From: Bacillus sp. MM2020_1
GTDB taxonomy: Bacteria > Bacillota > Bacilli > Bacillales > Cytobacillaceae
NCBI GenBank assembly: GCA_011250595.1
Contig: JAANMP010000007.1
Location: 62,001 to 126,000, forward strand
Direction of reading: 5' to 3'
DNA: 64,000 bases
Under the pieces are notes generated by a model. That model was not told the DNA's origin. It did no database searches and saw only the letters and a program-made list of their open reading frames with translations. A program made the translations under genes and the position numbers. Shown here piece by piece: positions 8,305 to 17,916 of this stretch (the stretch's first letter is position 1; each line of letters opens with the position of its first letter).

Positions 8305-9384
8305 CTAATGTAGGGGGTCTTTTGCTTTCTGTCGGATAAAATGACTTTTCGCGTGAACAATCGCAACTTTTATCACCACAAGGACTGGAACTGCTAAAAT
8401 AAGTCCCAGGATTCCACCAACTTCTCCCCCGGCAGTTAACGCGATCATAATAATTAACGGGTGCATATGAAGACTTTTTCCAACAATCAAAGGGGACAAG
8501 ATGTTTCCTTCTAAAAATTGAAGGCCAAAAACAATGACTAAGGTAATGACTACTAATTTTACGGACGAAGTGGCTGCGATGATTACTGCTGGAACTGCCC
8601 CAATTATCGGACCAAAATAGGGAATGACATTGGTGATCCCTACGATAAGGCCTAGTATCAACGGGTACTTTAAATGAAATATCCAAAACAGAAGCGCAGA
8701 AACACTGCCAATGATGATACAGACCAAAAGTTGTCCCCTAATATAGCTGCCTAGGGATTCATCCACATCTTTTAGGAAGAGGGTCCCTTTTTTTCTCCAT
8801 TCTTTAGGTGTAATATACCAAAATGTTCGTTTAATCAATGGAAAATCCTTTAACATATAAAAGGCAATGAAGGGAATGATCATCATGATTAATGCCGAAT
8901 TTAGAAGCTTCATTAATAGATTGACGATAACTGTCAAGAGGGAATCCAACTTTTTTTCAAAGGCATCAATTCCATCATCTATTTTTGTTTGCAAACCGTC
9001 AGGCCATTCTCTCGTGTTTGATTCAAGCTTAGTAATCCAACCTCTATATTGTTCTGCTAAAACGGGGGCACTGTCGGAAAGATCCTTTATTTGGTCAATC
9101 ATTGCTGGAACTCCTTTGTAAACACCTAATCCGATGCCTCCAAAAAATAAAATATAAATTAGAAAAATGGCCAGCCCCCGGTGCAGACCTTTTTGATGTA
9201 ATTTTTCCACAATCGGATGAAGTAAATAGGTAATAAATCCACCAATGGCAAAGGGGAGCATAATAATAACAACCACCCTTAAAATAGGCAGCCATACAAA
9301 ACGGATTTTCAGAAAAACATAAATGGCAATTAATAAAAGGAGTATAAAACCGATGCGGTAATACCATTTCATTCGAATCTCCAC
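8305..9384 (-). CDS. yrrI: AI-2E family transporter (YrrI-like permease)
   Basis: 359-aa integral membrane protein of the AI-2E exporter/PerM family: about eight hydrophobic segments, with the family pattern of two at the N-terminus, a polar stretch and a C-terminal cluster containing N-V-I-P-Y-F-G-P-I-I-G and an L-E-G-N-I-L-S-P motif. Substrate unknown; members were named for autoinducer-2 export but several act on ions or other solutes. The start is GTG at 9382-9384 with AAGGAGG nine bases upstream; an ATG four codons later is also possible. It ends close to the alaS promoter. Confidence 0.9.
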   Translation of the reverse strand: MEIRMKWYYRIGFILLLLIAIYVFLKIRFVWLPILRVVVIIMLPFAIGGFITYLLHPIVEKLHQKGLHRGLAIFLIYILFFGGIGLGVYKGVPAMIDQIKDLSDSAPVLAEQYRGWITKLESNTREWPDGLQTKIDDGIDAFEKKLDSLLTVIVNLLMKLLNSALIMMIIPFIAFYMLKDFPLIKRTFWYITPKEWRKKGTLFLKDVDESLGSYIRGQLLVCIIIGSVSALLFWIFHLKYPLILGLIVGITNVIPYFGPIIGAVPAVIIAATSSVKLVVITLVIVFGLQFLEGNILSPLIVGKSLHMHPLIIMIALTAGGEVGGILGLILAVPVLVVIKVAIVHAKSHFIRQKAKDPLH

Positions 9385-9456
9385 GTTCCATAGCCTCCTT
9401 CAGGTTAGTGTTAGAGACACTTGGGTGAATTATACATTTGATTATTTTGCATTAAA

Positions 9457-9484
9457 AATCCCCCTCAAATTCGAGGGGGATTCT
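9457..9484 (-). terminator. Terminator after the small YrzQ-like gene
   Basis: AATCCCCCTC pairs with GAGGGGGATT around a short loop, followed by T-rich sequence, four bases after the stop of the 44-aa gene. Confidence 0.85.
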
Positions 9485-9487
9485 GTT

Positions 9488-9622
9488 TTAAAAAATCGCA
9501 CGTTTTACTTTCTTTGTCATTCTTTTCATATTTCGGGCTGACATCATATTATTTCTTGAGGCCACATTATAGGCAGCCATCCCAGCACCAAAAGCAATCA
9601 TCGTCGTCATCATTTTATTCAT
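9488..9622 (-). CDS. Small DUF3918-type protein (YrzQ-like)
   Basis: 44-aa protein. Its ATG (9620-9622) has a GAGGTG site seven bases upstream, and a strong terminator follows the stop, so expression is credible. The sequence has a hydrophobic, Gly/Ala-rich first half (F-G-A-G-M-A-A-Y-N-V-A) and a basic second half rich in Met, Lys and Arg. This matches the small Bacillus proteins annotated as DUF3918/YrzQ; function unknown. Located between yrrI and a zinc-ribbon gene, the same place as in B. subtilis. Confidence 0.75.
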   Translation of the reverse strand: MNKMMTTMIAFGAGMAAYNVASRNNMMSARNMKRMTKKVKRAIF

Positions 9623-9707
9623 ACGTTTCACCTCTTTATTAGACGTTAATTAAGTTTAAACCTATAACTTTGATAACGATCTAACTCAAGCTTTCCGCTT
9701 TTCTATG

Positions 9708-9899
9708 TTAAATGGTGTAACGACGCTCTTCTTCTTCAAACAAATCATCTAAGGAACTTAGCGACCCGTCTTCTTCGACTTGATGGGTATTGATTATGCC
9801 TTTGTTTACTGAAAGTTCGATAAAGCAACTCCAACAATAATATTGGTTGATACCAATCTTACCGATATCCTTGCTTTGACAATTGGGACACTTAAACAT
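9708..9899 (-). CDS. Small zinc-ribbon protein
   Basis: 63-aa protein with C-P-N-C (Cys4, Cys7) and C-W-S-C (Cys22, Cys25), a classic four-cysteine zinc ribbon, then an acidic tail (E-E-E-E-R-R). The start at 9897-9899 follows GAGGTG by seven bases; earlier codons in the frame lack a site. It lies just after yrrD, with the upstream open frame overlapping it. B. subtilis has small unknown genes here (yrzR region); I cannot assign a role beyond possible nucleic-acid or protein binding. Confidence 0.75.
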   Translation of the reverse strand: MFKCPNCQSKDIGKIGINQYYCWSCFIELSVNKGIINTHQVEEDGSLSSLDDLFEEEERRYTI

Positions 9900-9910
9900 G
9901 GAAAGACACC

Positions 9911-10387
9911 TCACGTATTATTTACGTCAACGATAATGGCATCCTTTCCGATTGCTAAGGGCTTTTCGGATTGAATGACTTGTTTGCCTTCCGTAAGTTC
10001 CGAAAAGAAGCCATCCGTGATTTCGTACCCTATAATAGTGCCCAATTCTTCCTGAAAATATACATCTTTTAACAATCCAAGTGATTCCCCACTCTTAGAA
10101 AGCATCATCATCCCATTTAGAGAATGTTGATGTGTAAGTGTATATTCCAGATCATCTTTCAGTTTTACCAAATGGCCGTTATCCTCAATCATTATTCCAT
10201 CCAAACCGAAGGAAGCCACTTTTTCGATGTCCAGAAAAAAGGATTGTTTGAAAAAAACGCCTTTCTTTATCAGTAAGCAGTTTACCTTACCGTTGCTGGA
10301 GATACATAAATCACAAACTTCACCAATTTTTTGGCCGCTTTTTGTATTAAAAACAGGCTGTCCTTTTAGTAAAGAAAATGTCCGCAA
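9911..10387 (-). CDS. yrrD: PRC-barrel domain protein (YrrD-like)
   Basis: About 158-aa protein with two PRC-barrel repeats: G-Q-P-V-F-N-T-K-S-G-Q-K-I-G-E-V-C-D near the N-terminus and a second copy around L-S-K-S-G-E-S-L-G-L-L-K-D-V-Y. PRC-barrels occur in RimM and photosynthetic reaction-centre subunits and usually mediate RNA or protein contacts. A GTG four codons earlier is fused to the AGGAGG site and so is too close; the TTG at 10385-10387 has workable spacing. Follows recD2, as in B. subtilis. Function unknown. Confidence 0.85.
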   Translation of the reverse strand: MRTFSLLKGQPVFNTKSGQKIGEVCDLCISSNGKVNCLLIKKGVFFKQSFFLDIEKVASFGLDGIMIEDNGHLVKLKDDLEYTLTHQHSLNGMMMLSKSGESLGLLKDVYFQEELGTIIGYEITDGFFSELTEGKQVIQSEKPLAIGKDAIIVDVNNT

Positions 10388-10420
10388 AGAGTGTTCCACC
10401 TCCTGTGAACATTTATAGTG

Positions 10421-12868
10421 TTAGTCAATTACCATGAAATCATAAGGTGAAAGGTTTTCCATGCCAATCATTGGATCTTCTTGTATGAATAGTTCCTCGT
10501 AGGATAATTCCTCGGTCGGATTTTTACTTTCCGTTGGATTAACAACGACTGATTCCTGGTGGTTTACTCCAGCATTTGGTGGTGCTGCAATCGATTCTTG
10601 GAGCTTGAGACAGAGGGTAGTTTGCCTAGAGAGTTCATCCGCTCTTTCTACGCCCATTTTAAGTGCATCGACTTCACCGCACAGAATTAACGATTGTTTA
10701 CTTCTAGTAATTGCCGTATAAATTAAATTTCTGCGTAGCATCCGATAATAACTTCTTGTAATCGGCAGGACAACAATCGGAAATTCACTGCCCTGGGATT
10801 TATGAACTGAACAACAATAGGCATGCGTAATTTGATTTAAGTCCTGCTTAGTGTATTCGACTTCATTGCCTTCAAAGGAAATATATATCATATCCTGCTT
10901 TTCGGTATTTTCCTTTGCATAAATAATCGAGATAATTTCTCCAATATCTCCGTTAAAGACATTACTTTCAGGTTGGTTGACAAGCTGCAGCACCTTATCA
11001 CCGATGCGATATTTCACCTCTCCAAAAGCAATTTCCTTTCGCTTACCGTCAGGGTTGGGATTAAATATTTCTTGCAGCAAAACATTTAAACGGTCGATTC
11101 CGGCAGGTCCTCTATACATCGGGGCCAATACTTGAATATCCTTAGCGGAATACCCTTTATTCTTTGCATTAAGGGCTACTTTTTCAACTACCTGGGATAC
11201 CTGAGCAGTTGAACATTTAATAAACGACCTGTCGGCTTGCTTCATCGTAATATCCGCAGGTAAATATCCCTTTTTGATTTCATGGGCAAGCTCAATAATC
11301 GAAGAACCTTCTGCCTGGCGATAAATATCGGTTAAGCGAACCGTTGGAATCCGTTCAGATTCCAGCATATCCTTTAACACCTGTCCTGGCCCTACCGACG
11401 GCAATTGATCCTCATCCCCCACCAGAATAACTTGAATATTTTCAGGGAGAGCCTTAAATAGTTGGTTGGCAAGCCAAATATCAAGCATCGAGGTTTCATC
11501 GACAATAATAATTTTCCCCTCAAGCGGGCTGCGATCATCATGGTCAAATCCTTCCTGCCCATTTAATCCAAGTAGACGATGAATGGTTACTGCTGGAAGT
11601 CCCGTCGATTCACTCATTCTTTTAGCCGCTCTACCAGTTGGTGCAGCAAGCAAGAATGGGAATGGTTCCCCTTTTTTATGGTAATCCTTTGGCTCTAAGG
11701 AACAGCCGTGCAATTCAGCATAAAGCTCAACAATCCCTTTGATAACAGTCGTTTTCCCTGTCCCTGGTCCACCGGTTAAGATTAACATTGGCGACATTAA
11801 CGCTGTTTGGATGGCTTCTCGCTGCGAGGGTGCATATTGGACCCCAAGCCGTTCCTCTAAACTGCCTAACGATAACAGAAATTCAGATTCTGGAAATTGG
11901 TCTTTATATTCGGTTTGCTCAAGAATTCGATGGATATTCGTCACAAGCCCCTTTTCAGCAAAAAATAATGAAGGCATGTACACGCGTTTTTCTTCACCCA
12001 TTAATTTGCCCTCTTCTTGGAGCTTAATGACCTCATTGGATATGTCTTGATAGTCAATTTGATCACGCTTGTTATCTTCTAAGAGTGCTTTTACTTGCTC
12101 CAATAAGTCCTCTGCATTGATGTAAACATGCCCATTTTGGATGCTTTCGTTCTCAAGTATGTAAAGACAGGCTGCTTTGATCCGGTCAGGATGGTTTCCT
12201 GAAATACCGAGCTGATAGCCAAGTTCATCGGCCCGGCCAAAACCAATTCCTTCGATATCCTCTACCAATTGATAGGGATTTTTCTGTAATATTCCGAGCG
12301 TTTCGTCTTTATAGGCTTGATAAATCCGCATCGAAATCTGCGGTCCAAATCCATATTGGTTTAAGGCAACCATCACTTGCTCAAGTCCTTGATGCTCCAT
12401 CAAGGTATCATAAAGTGATTTTGCTTTTTCAGGAGGGAGCTTTGGAATGGTGTCAAGCAATGACGGCTGACTGAGAATTTTAGAAATGGCATCTTCACCT
12501 AAGGTTTCGACAATGTTTTCAGCCGTCTTTTTCCCAATCCCTTTAAACATTTCCCCAGACAAATAGTTGATAACCCCCTGTTTTGTTTGGGGCATGTCCT
12601 TCCGGAAATGATTGGTGTGAAATTGAAGACCGAACTTTGGATGATCCTTAAATTCCCCGAAAAAAATATAGGTTTCTTGTTCATGTATTTTTGGAAAATA
12701 ACCAGTGACCACTGCTTCTTTGTCCTCATAGGAATGATTGGTTTCATCGACTCTTATTCGTAAAACCGTGTAAAGGTTTTGTTCATTGTGAAAAATAGTT
12801 ACAATTGGCCTGCCCTTTACGAATTTTCCTTGTTCTTCAAATAAATCCAATGTATCTTGCTTTTCCAT
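10421..12868 (-). CDS. recD2: ATP-dependent 5'-3' DNA helicase RecD2
   Basis: 815-aa superfamily 1B helicase (YrrC). It has the long N-terminal extension typical of RecD2, including a helix-hairpin-helix region, then the helicase core with Walker A G-G-P-G-T-G-K-T-T, the Walker B-type I-I-V-D-E-T-S-M-L-D, and a UvrD-like C-terminal motif H-A-Y-C-C-S-V-H-K-S-Q-G-S-E-F. RecD2 acts in recombination and replication-fork repair without RecBC. Transcribed between the TPR gene and yrrD. Confidence 0.96.
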   Translation of the reverse strand: MEKQDTLDLFEEQGKFVKGRPIVTIFHNEQNLYTVLRIRVDETNHSYEDKEAVVTGYFPKIHEQETYIFFGEFKDHPKFGLQFHTNHFRKDMPQTKQGVINYLSGEMFKGIGKKTAENIVETLGEDAISKILSQPSLLDTIPKLPPEKAKSLYDTLMEHQGLEQVMVALNQYGFGPQISMRIYQAYKDETLGILQKNPYQLVEDIEGIGFGRADELGYQLGISGNHPDRIKAACLYILENESIQNGHVYINAEDLLEQVKALLEDNKRDQIDYQDISNEVIKLQEEGKLMGEEKRVYMPSLFFAEKGLVTNIHRILEQTEYKDQFPESEFLLSLGSLEERLGVQYAPSQREAIQTALMSPMLILTGGPGTGKTTVIKGIVELYAELHGCSLEPKDYHKKGEPFPFLLAAPTGRAAKRMSESTGLPAVTIHRLLGLNGQEGFDHDDRSPLEGKIIIVDETSMLDIWLANQLFKALPENIQVILVGDEDQLPSVGPGQVLKDMLESERIPTVRLTDIYRQAEGSSIIELAHEIKKGYLPADITMKQADRSFIKCSTAQVSQVVEKVALNAKNKGYSAKDIQVLAPMYRGPAGIDRLNVLLQEIFNPNPDGKRKEIAFGEVKYRIGDKVLQLVNQPESNVFNGDIGEIISIIYAKENTEKQDMIYISFEGNEVEYTKQDLNQITHAYCCSVHKSQGSEFPIVVLPITRSYYRMLRRNLIYTAITRSKQSLILCGEVDALKMGVERADELSRQTTLCLKLQESIAAPPNAGVNHQESVVVNPTESKNPTEELSYEELFIQEDPMIGMENLSPYDFMVID

Positions 12869-12901
12869 TTAACTCCCTCCCTTCTGAAAAAATAAGAATA
12901 G

Positions 12902-13555
12902 TTATTGATTACTTTCTAATAGGTTTTTTGCGTGACCTGCAAGTAAATGATCAGGTTGAATATCGAGTGCTTTATTGAACATTTCGATTGCTTTCGCTGC
13001 GTTTTCTTGGAAAGCATAAGTAACACCTAAATTATAATAGGCATCTGAATGTTCTGGGTCCAGCTCGATACATTTTTCAAATTGAATCAATGCTTCAGCG
13101 ATTAATTCTAACTGGGCAAGACATAATCCATACTGAAACCGTGCTTCCGCATCCGCTTCATTTAATTCGACGCATCTTTGTAAATACGGAAGCGCAAATT
13201 TCCCTTGGTTCAACTGAACAAGAGTCAGTCCCAACATGAAGTAATTGTCACTTGATTGCAGACCTTTTTTCATAGCTGTCTCAAACATATTCTTAGCTTC
13301 GTTGAAAAGGTCCTTACTAAATAACAAGGTTCCAATACTATAATAAGCCGCCGCAGCGTTTTCATCTATTTCAATTGCTTTTTGATAAAAATTAAGCGCC
13401 TTTTCGTCGTCTCCGACCGCTGAAAGAACATTACCGAAATTAATATAGGCAACAGGGTCGTTTGGGTTTTCTTGAATGGCTTCATTAAAGGCCTTCGCAG
13501 CCTCCTCCAGGTTGCCATCCTGCATGTATTGCACACCTAATTGGTTTTTATCCAT
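12902..13555 (-). CDS. yrrB: TPR repeat protein (YrrB)
   Basis: 217-aa protein made almost wholly of 34-residue tetratricopeptide repeats, six by eye, with the usual A-x2-Y-x2-G / A-x3-F / P spacing (for example D-P-V-A-Y-I-N-F-G and D-A-Y-Y-N-L-G-V-T-Y). No signal peptide or enzyme domain. The B. subtilis homologue YrrB is a TPR protein of uncertain role. It lies between mnmA and recD2, with a terminator just upstream after mnmA. Confidence 0.9.
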   Translation of the reverse strand: MDKNQLGVQYMQDGNLEEAAKAFNEAIQENPNDPVAYINFGNVLSAVGDDEKALNFYQKAIEIDENAAAAYYSIGTLLFSKDLFNEAKNMFETAMKKGLQSSDNYFMLGLTLVQLNQGKFALPYLQRCVELNEADAEARFQYGLCLAQLELIAEALIQFEKCIELDPEHSDAYYNLGVTYAFQENAAKAIEMFNKALDIQPDHLLAGHAKNLLESNQ

Positions 13556-13615
13556 TTATTTCAGCTCCAATCCTAAGTGAAAGTATATCATATTTTATTT
13601 AAAAATAACTTCCAA

Positions 13616-13648
13616 CAAAAAAACCTGACTCCATTTTTAGGAATCAGG
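13616..13648 (-). terminator. Terminator after mnmA
   Basis: AACCTGA-TTCC pairs with GG-AGTCAGGTT, followed by seven T on the minus strand; nine bases past the mnmA stop. Confidence 0.8.
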
Positions 13649-13656
13649 TTGACTAC

Positions 13657-14781
<1,125 letters not shown>

Positions 14782-14816
14782 TCACCTCTCTTTTGTTGCA
14801 AAAAATCATCGTCGAT

Positions 14817-15959
14817 CTATTTTTTGAGACGGGAAACAACTCGAGCTGTTTCCTCGGCCGCCTTAATGACTTCCTCAGTTGTCGTATTAAAACCAAAGCT
14901 GAAACGAATCGAATTAGTTAATCGTTCTGAGCGTTTACCAAACATGGCAACAAGCACGTGGGAAGGTTCAATTGAGCCCGCTGTGCATGCCGAACCACTC
15001 GAAACAGCAATTCCCGCTAAATCCAGGTTCACCAGCATTGCTTCCACACTTGTCCCGGGAAAACTTAAGTTTAATACATGTGGCAATGAATATTCAAGCA
15101 TTCCGTTTATGTCAAATTCTACATCTAATTCACGGAGCTTTTCCATCATGCTTTTTTTCAAATCAAAGAATTTTGTTCGCTTAGCTTCCCGACCTTCATT
15201 TGCAATTACAACCGCTTCATGGAATCCAACAATCGCGGCAATATTTTCAGTTCCAGCACGTCTTTTTCTTTCTTGCTCACCGCCGAAGGAACGCGGAGCC
15301 AGTTTTACATTTGACCTGGCATAAAGAAAACCTGTTCCTTTTGGACCATTGATTTTGTGGGCAGAGACGGATAATAAATCGATCAGACTTTCATTAACAT
15401 CAATGTTTTCAACCCCGTAAGCCTGTACGGCATCCGTATGGAACTTTGCTTGATGATCTTTTAATAACTGTCCAATCTCAAGTATAGGCTGGAGTGTGCC
15501 TACCTCGTTATTACCATACATGATCGACACCAAAATGGTATCATCCCTTAAGGCAGCACGAAGTTCAGCCAGTGATATTCGCCCTGTTTCATCTACAGGT
15601 AAATAAGTGACCTCAAAGCCCACTTTTTCTAACTTTTTGCAAGCGTGTAGAACTGCATGATGCTCCACATCGGAGGTAATGATATGTCTGCCATTATGCT
15701 GATAGGTTTCCGCAACCCCAAATAACGCCATATTATCTGCTTCGGTTCCCCCACTTGTAAAAATAATCTCGTTATCCTTTGCACCAATGCTGTTTGCTAA
15801 CACCGAGCGCGCTAAATCAATTTGTTGTCGTGCTTCCCTGCCAAAGGAATGAATACTTGAGGGATTTCCGAACGTCGAATTCATCGCCTCGAGCATTTTT
15901 TCAATAACCCTTGGATGCATGGGAGATGTAGCCGCATGGTCGAGATAAATTCGTTCCAC
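14817..15959 (-). CDS. yrvO: Cysteine desulfurase (YrvO-type, sulfur donor for MnmA)
   Basis: About 380-aa PLP-dependent class V aminotransferase-fold enzyme. The start GTG at 15957-15959 gives V/M-E-R-I-Y-L-D-H-A-A-T-S-P, the family N-terminus, with AGAAGGTG five bases upstream. The PLP lysine is in S-A-H-K-I-N-G-P-K-G and the active-site cysteine in S-S-G-S-A-C-T-A-G. It mobilises sulfur from cysteine as an enzyme persulfide. The cymR-desulfurase-mnmA order points to tRNA thiolation. It is a paralogue of NifS at 52.5 kb. Confidence 0.94.
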   Translation of the reverse strand: MERIYLDHAATSPMHPRVIEKMLEAMNSTFGNPSSIHSFGREARQQIDLARSVLANSIGAKDNEIIFTSGGTEADNMALFGVAETYQHNGRHIITSDVEHHAVLHACKKLEKVGFEVTYLPVDETGRISLAELRAALRDDTILVSIMYGNNEVGTLQPILEIGQLLKDHQAKFHTDAVQAYGVENIDVNESLIDLLSVSAHKINGPKGTGFLYARSNVKLAPRSFGGEQERKRRAGTENIAAIVGFHEAVVIANEGREAKRTKFFDLKKSMMEKLRELDVEFDINGMLEYSLPHVLNLSFPGTSVEAMLVNLDLAGIAVSSGSACTAGSIEPSHVLVAMFGKRSERLTNSIRFSFGFNTTTEEVIKAAEETARVVSRLKK

Positions 15960-16004
15960 ATTTACACCTTCTATCAAAATAATTCTCTAATGTTACTTTT
16001 TACC

Positions 16005-16424
16005 CTAAATATAAAACATATAACCATCCGGTTCTTCATCATTACTATGATTTGCTAAATCTTCTAACGTCGTGTTATCCAAAACGTTCCTAATAGCATC
16101 ACGAATTCGAATCCACAGCTCCCGTTTGGCAGGTTCTTCATCCTCAATCCCTTCAACAGGCGTGATTGGTCCTTCTAGGACACGAATGACATCCCCAGCA
16201 GTAATTTTTGATGGAATGTTTGTTAAGATATAGCCGCCATAGGCACCCCTAATGCTTTTTACAAGGCCAGCATTCCGTAATGGGGCAATTAATTGTTCTA
16301 AATAATGTTCAGATAAATCATTTGCTTGCGCAATCGTTTTTAATGAAGTCGGCCCTTCACCCTGTTTTTTAGCAAGTTCAATCATGATCGTTAAACCATA
16401 GCGACCCTTTGTTGAAATTTTCAT
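16005..16424 (-). CDS. cymR: Rrf2 family repressor CymR
   Basis: 139-aa winged-helix Rrf2 protein beginning M-K-I-S-T-K-G-R-Y-G-L, close throughout to B. subtilis CymR, the master repressor of cysteine uptake and synthesis that works as a complex with CysK. It has no cysteine at all, so unlike IscR it cannot bind an Fe-S cluster; B. subtilis CymR is described with a single redox-sensitive Cys, which is missing here. Located immediately upstream of the desulfurase gene and divergent from rarA. Confidence 0.94.
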   Translation of the reverse strand: MKISTKGRYGLTIMIELAKKQGEGPTSLKTIAQANDLSEHYLEQLIAPLRNAGLVKSIRGAYGGYILTNIPSKITAGDVIRVLEGPITPVEGIEDEEPAKRELWIRIRDAIRNVLDNTTLEDLANHSNDEEPDGYMFYI

Positions 16425-16590
16425 ATCGCACCCTCTATTCGTATCTATATTAAAAAAATCCTTAGTTATTTGATAGGCATTAAAAGTATATCATATTCTT
16501 CTTTAATATGCTTTTTCAAGGAAAAATGATAATGTTAAGCTATATGAGCTAAATTTCTATTAGAAAAACCTTTTTTTGGAGAGATGTCAA

Positions 16591-17862
16591 ATGCAGCAAA
16601 AGCCTTTAGCATTTCGGATGCGGCCTCGAAGAATTGAAGAAGTCGTCGGCCAGGAGCATCTAGTCGGTGATGGGAAAATTATTTCAAGAATGGTGAAGGC
16701 CAAACAGCTGACCTCTATGATTTTATATGGACCCCCAGGTATTGGGAAAACATCCATTGCCAGTGCGATTGCTGGCAGCACAAAGTACGCCTTTCGAACA
16801 CTAAATGCGGTAACGAATAATAAAAAAGATATGGAAATTGTTGCCGCTGAAGCAAAAATGTCAGGAAAAGTGATTCTGCTCCTCGACGAAGTCCATCGTT
16901 TAGATAAAGCGAAGCAAGATTTTTTATTACCTTATTTAGAAAACGGAATGATTGTATTAATCGGTGCTACGACTAGTAATCCCTATCATGCCATTAATCC
17001 TGCAATCCGGAGCCGCTGTCAGATTTTCGAATTAAAGCCCCTGTCCCCAGAGGAAGTAAAACAGGCCTTAATTCGTGCCCTGAAAGATGACGAACGCGGT
17101 TTTGGCAAAGTAAAGGTTGAGATTAATGATGAAGCGTTAATGCATTTTTCACAAGGTTCGAATGGGGATGTAAGGAGCTCTTTGAATGCACTGGAATTAG
17201 CGGTCCTATCCACGGATAAAGATGTTGATGGAACTATACATATCGATGTTGAAACAGCAGAAGAATGTCTGCAAAAGAAGAGCCTCGTTGCCGATAAAGA
17301 TGGGGATGGACATTATGATGTTTTGTCAGCCTTTCAGAAATCGATTCGCGGCAGTGATGTCAATGCCGCTCTCCATTACCTGGGCCGTTTAATCGAGGCA
17401 GGTGACCTGCCGAGTATCAGCCGCAGATTAATTGTCATTGCCTACGAGGATGTCGGACTAGCCAACCCGCAAGCAGGAGCACGCACTTTAGCTGCAATTG
17501 AAACGGCCGAAAGAATTGGTTTTCCAGAAGCAAGGATTCCCCTTGCGAATGCCGTAATTGAACTATGCTTATCACCAAAATCCAATTCAGCTGTTCTTGC
17601 CATTCAGGCCGCGCTTGAAGACATCCAAAAAGGCATCGTCGGCGAGGTCCCGGACCATCTAAAGGATGCCCATTACAAAGGAGCAAAGGAGCTGGGCAGA
17701 GGGATAGATTACAAGTACCCGCATGATTATGAAAACGGCTGGGTCCCGCAACAGTACTTGCCAAACAAGTTAAAAAACAAACAATACTACCAACCAAAGA
17801 AAACCGGAAAATTCGAACAGGCACTCGCCATCGTATACGAGAAGTTAACCAGAAAAAAATAG
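16591..17862 (+). CDS. rarA: Replication-associated recombination ATPase RarA (MgsA)
   Basis: 423-aa AAA+ ATPase of the clamp-loader family. Walker A is G-P-P-G-I-G-K-T-S, Walker B L-L-L-D-E-V-H-R, followed by sensor motifs and the C-terminal tetramerisation domain with a conserved D-A-H-Y-K-G-A. RarA acts at stalled or gapped replication forks. I chose the ATG at 16591 because GGAGAG precedes it by seven bases; five earlier codons are in frame from a TTG. Divergent from cymR, convergent with the ABC transporter genes. Confidence 0.95.
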   Translation: MQQKPLAFRMRPRRIEEVVGQEHLVGDGKIISRMVKAKQLTSMILYGPPGIGKTSIASAIAGSTKYAFRTLNAVTNNKKDMEIVAAEAKMSGKVILLLDEVHRLDKAKQDFLLPYLENGMIVLIGATTSNPYHAINPAIRSRCQIFELKPLSPEEVKQALIRALKDDERGFGKVKVEINDEALMHFSQGSNGDVRSSLNALELAVLSTDKDVDGTIHIDVETAEECLQKKSLVADKDGDGHYDVLSAFQKSIRGSDVNAALHYLGRLIEAGDLPSISRRLIVIAYEDVGLANPQAGARTLAAIETAERIGFPEARIPLANAVIELCLSPKSNSAVLAIQAALEDIQKGIVGEVPDHLKDAHYKGAKELGRGIDYKYPHDYENGWVPQQYLPNKLKNKQYYQPKKTGKFEQALAIVYEKLTRKK

Positions 17863-17863
17863 G

Positions 17864-17909
17864 GTGTCAGGCACCATGTGAAAAATTAACATGGTGCCTG
17901 ACACCCTTT
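17864..17909. terminator. Bidirectional terminator made from a GGTGTCAGGCACC palindrome repeat
   Basis: A 19-base perfect inverted repeat (AGGGTGTCAGGCACCATGT and its complement) around a nine-base loop, with T-rich sequence on both sides. It can terminate rarA and the opposing ABC permease. The inner GGTGTCAGGCACC motif is a dispersed palindrome in related genomes (from memory). Confidence 0.85.
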
Positions 17910-17916
17910 TCTCTAT

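Noticed and set aside
8294..8686. 130-aa minus-strand frame overlapping the AI-2E transporter gene
   Set aside because: Shadow of the transporter in another frame; codon pattern and lack of a ribosome site argue against it.
14824..15324. 166-aa plus-strand frame opposite the cysteine desulfurase
   Set aside because: Antisense shadow of a conserved enzyme.
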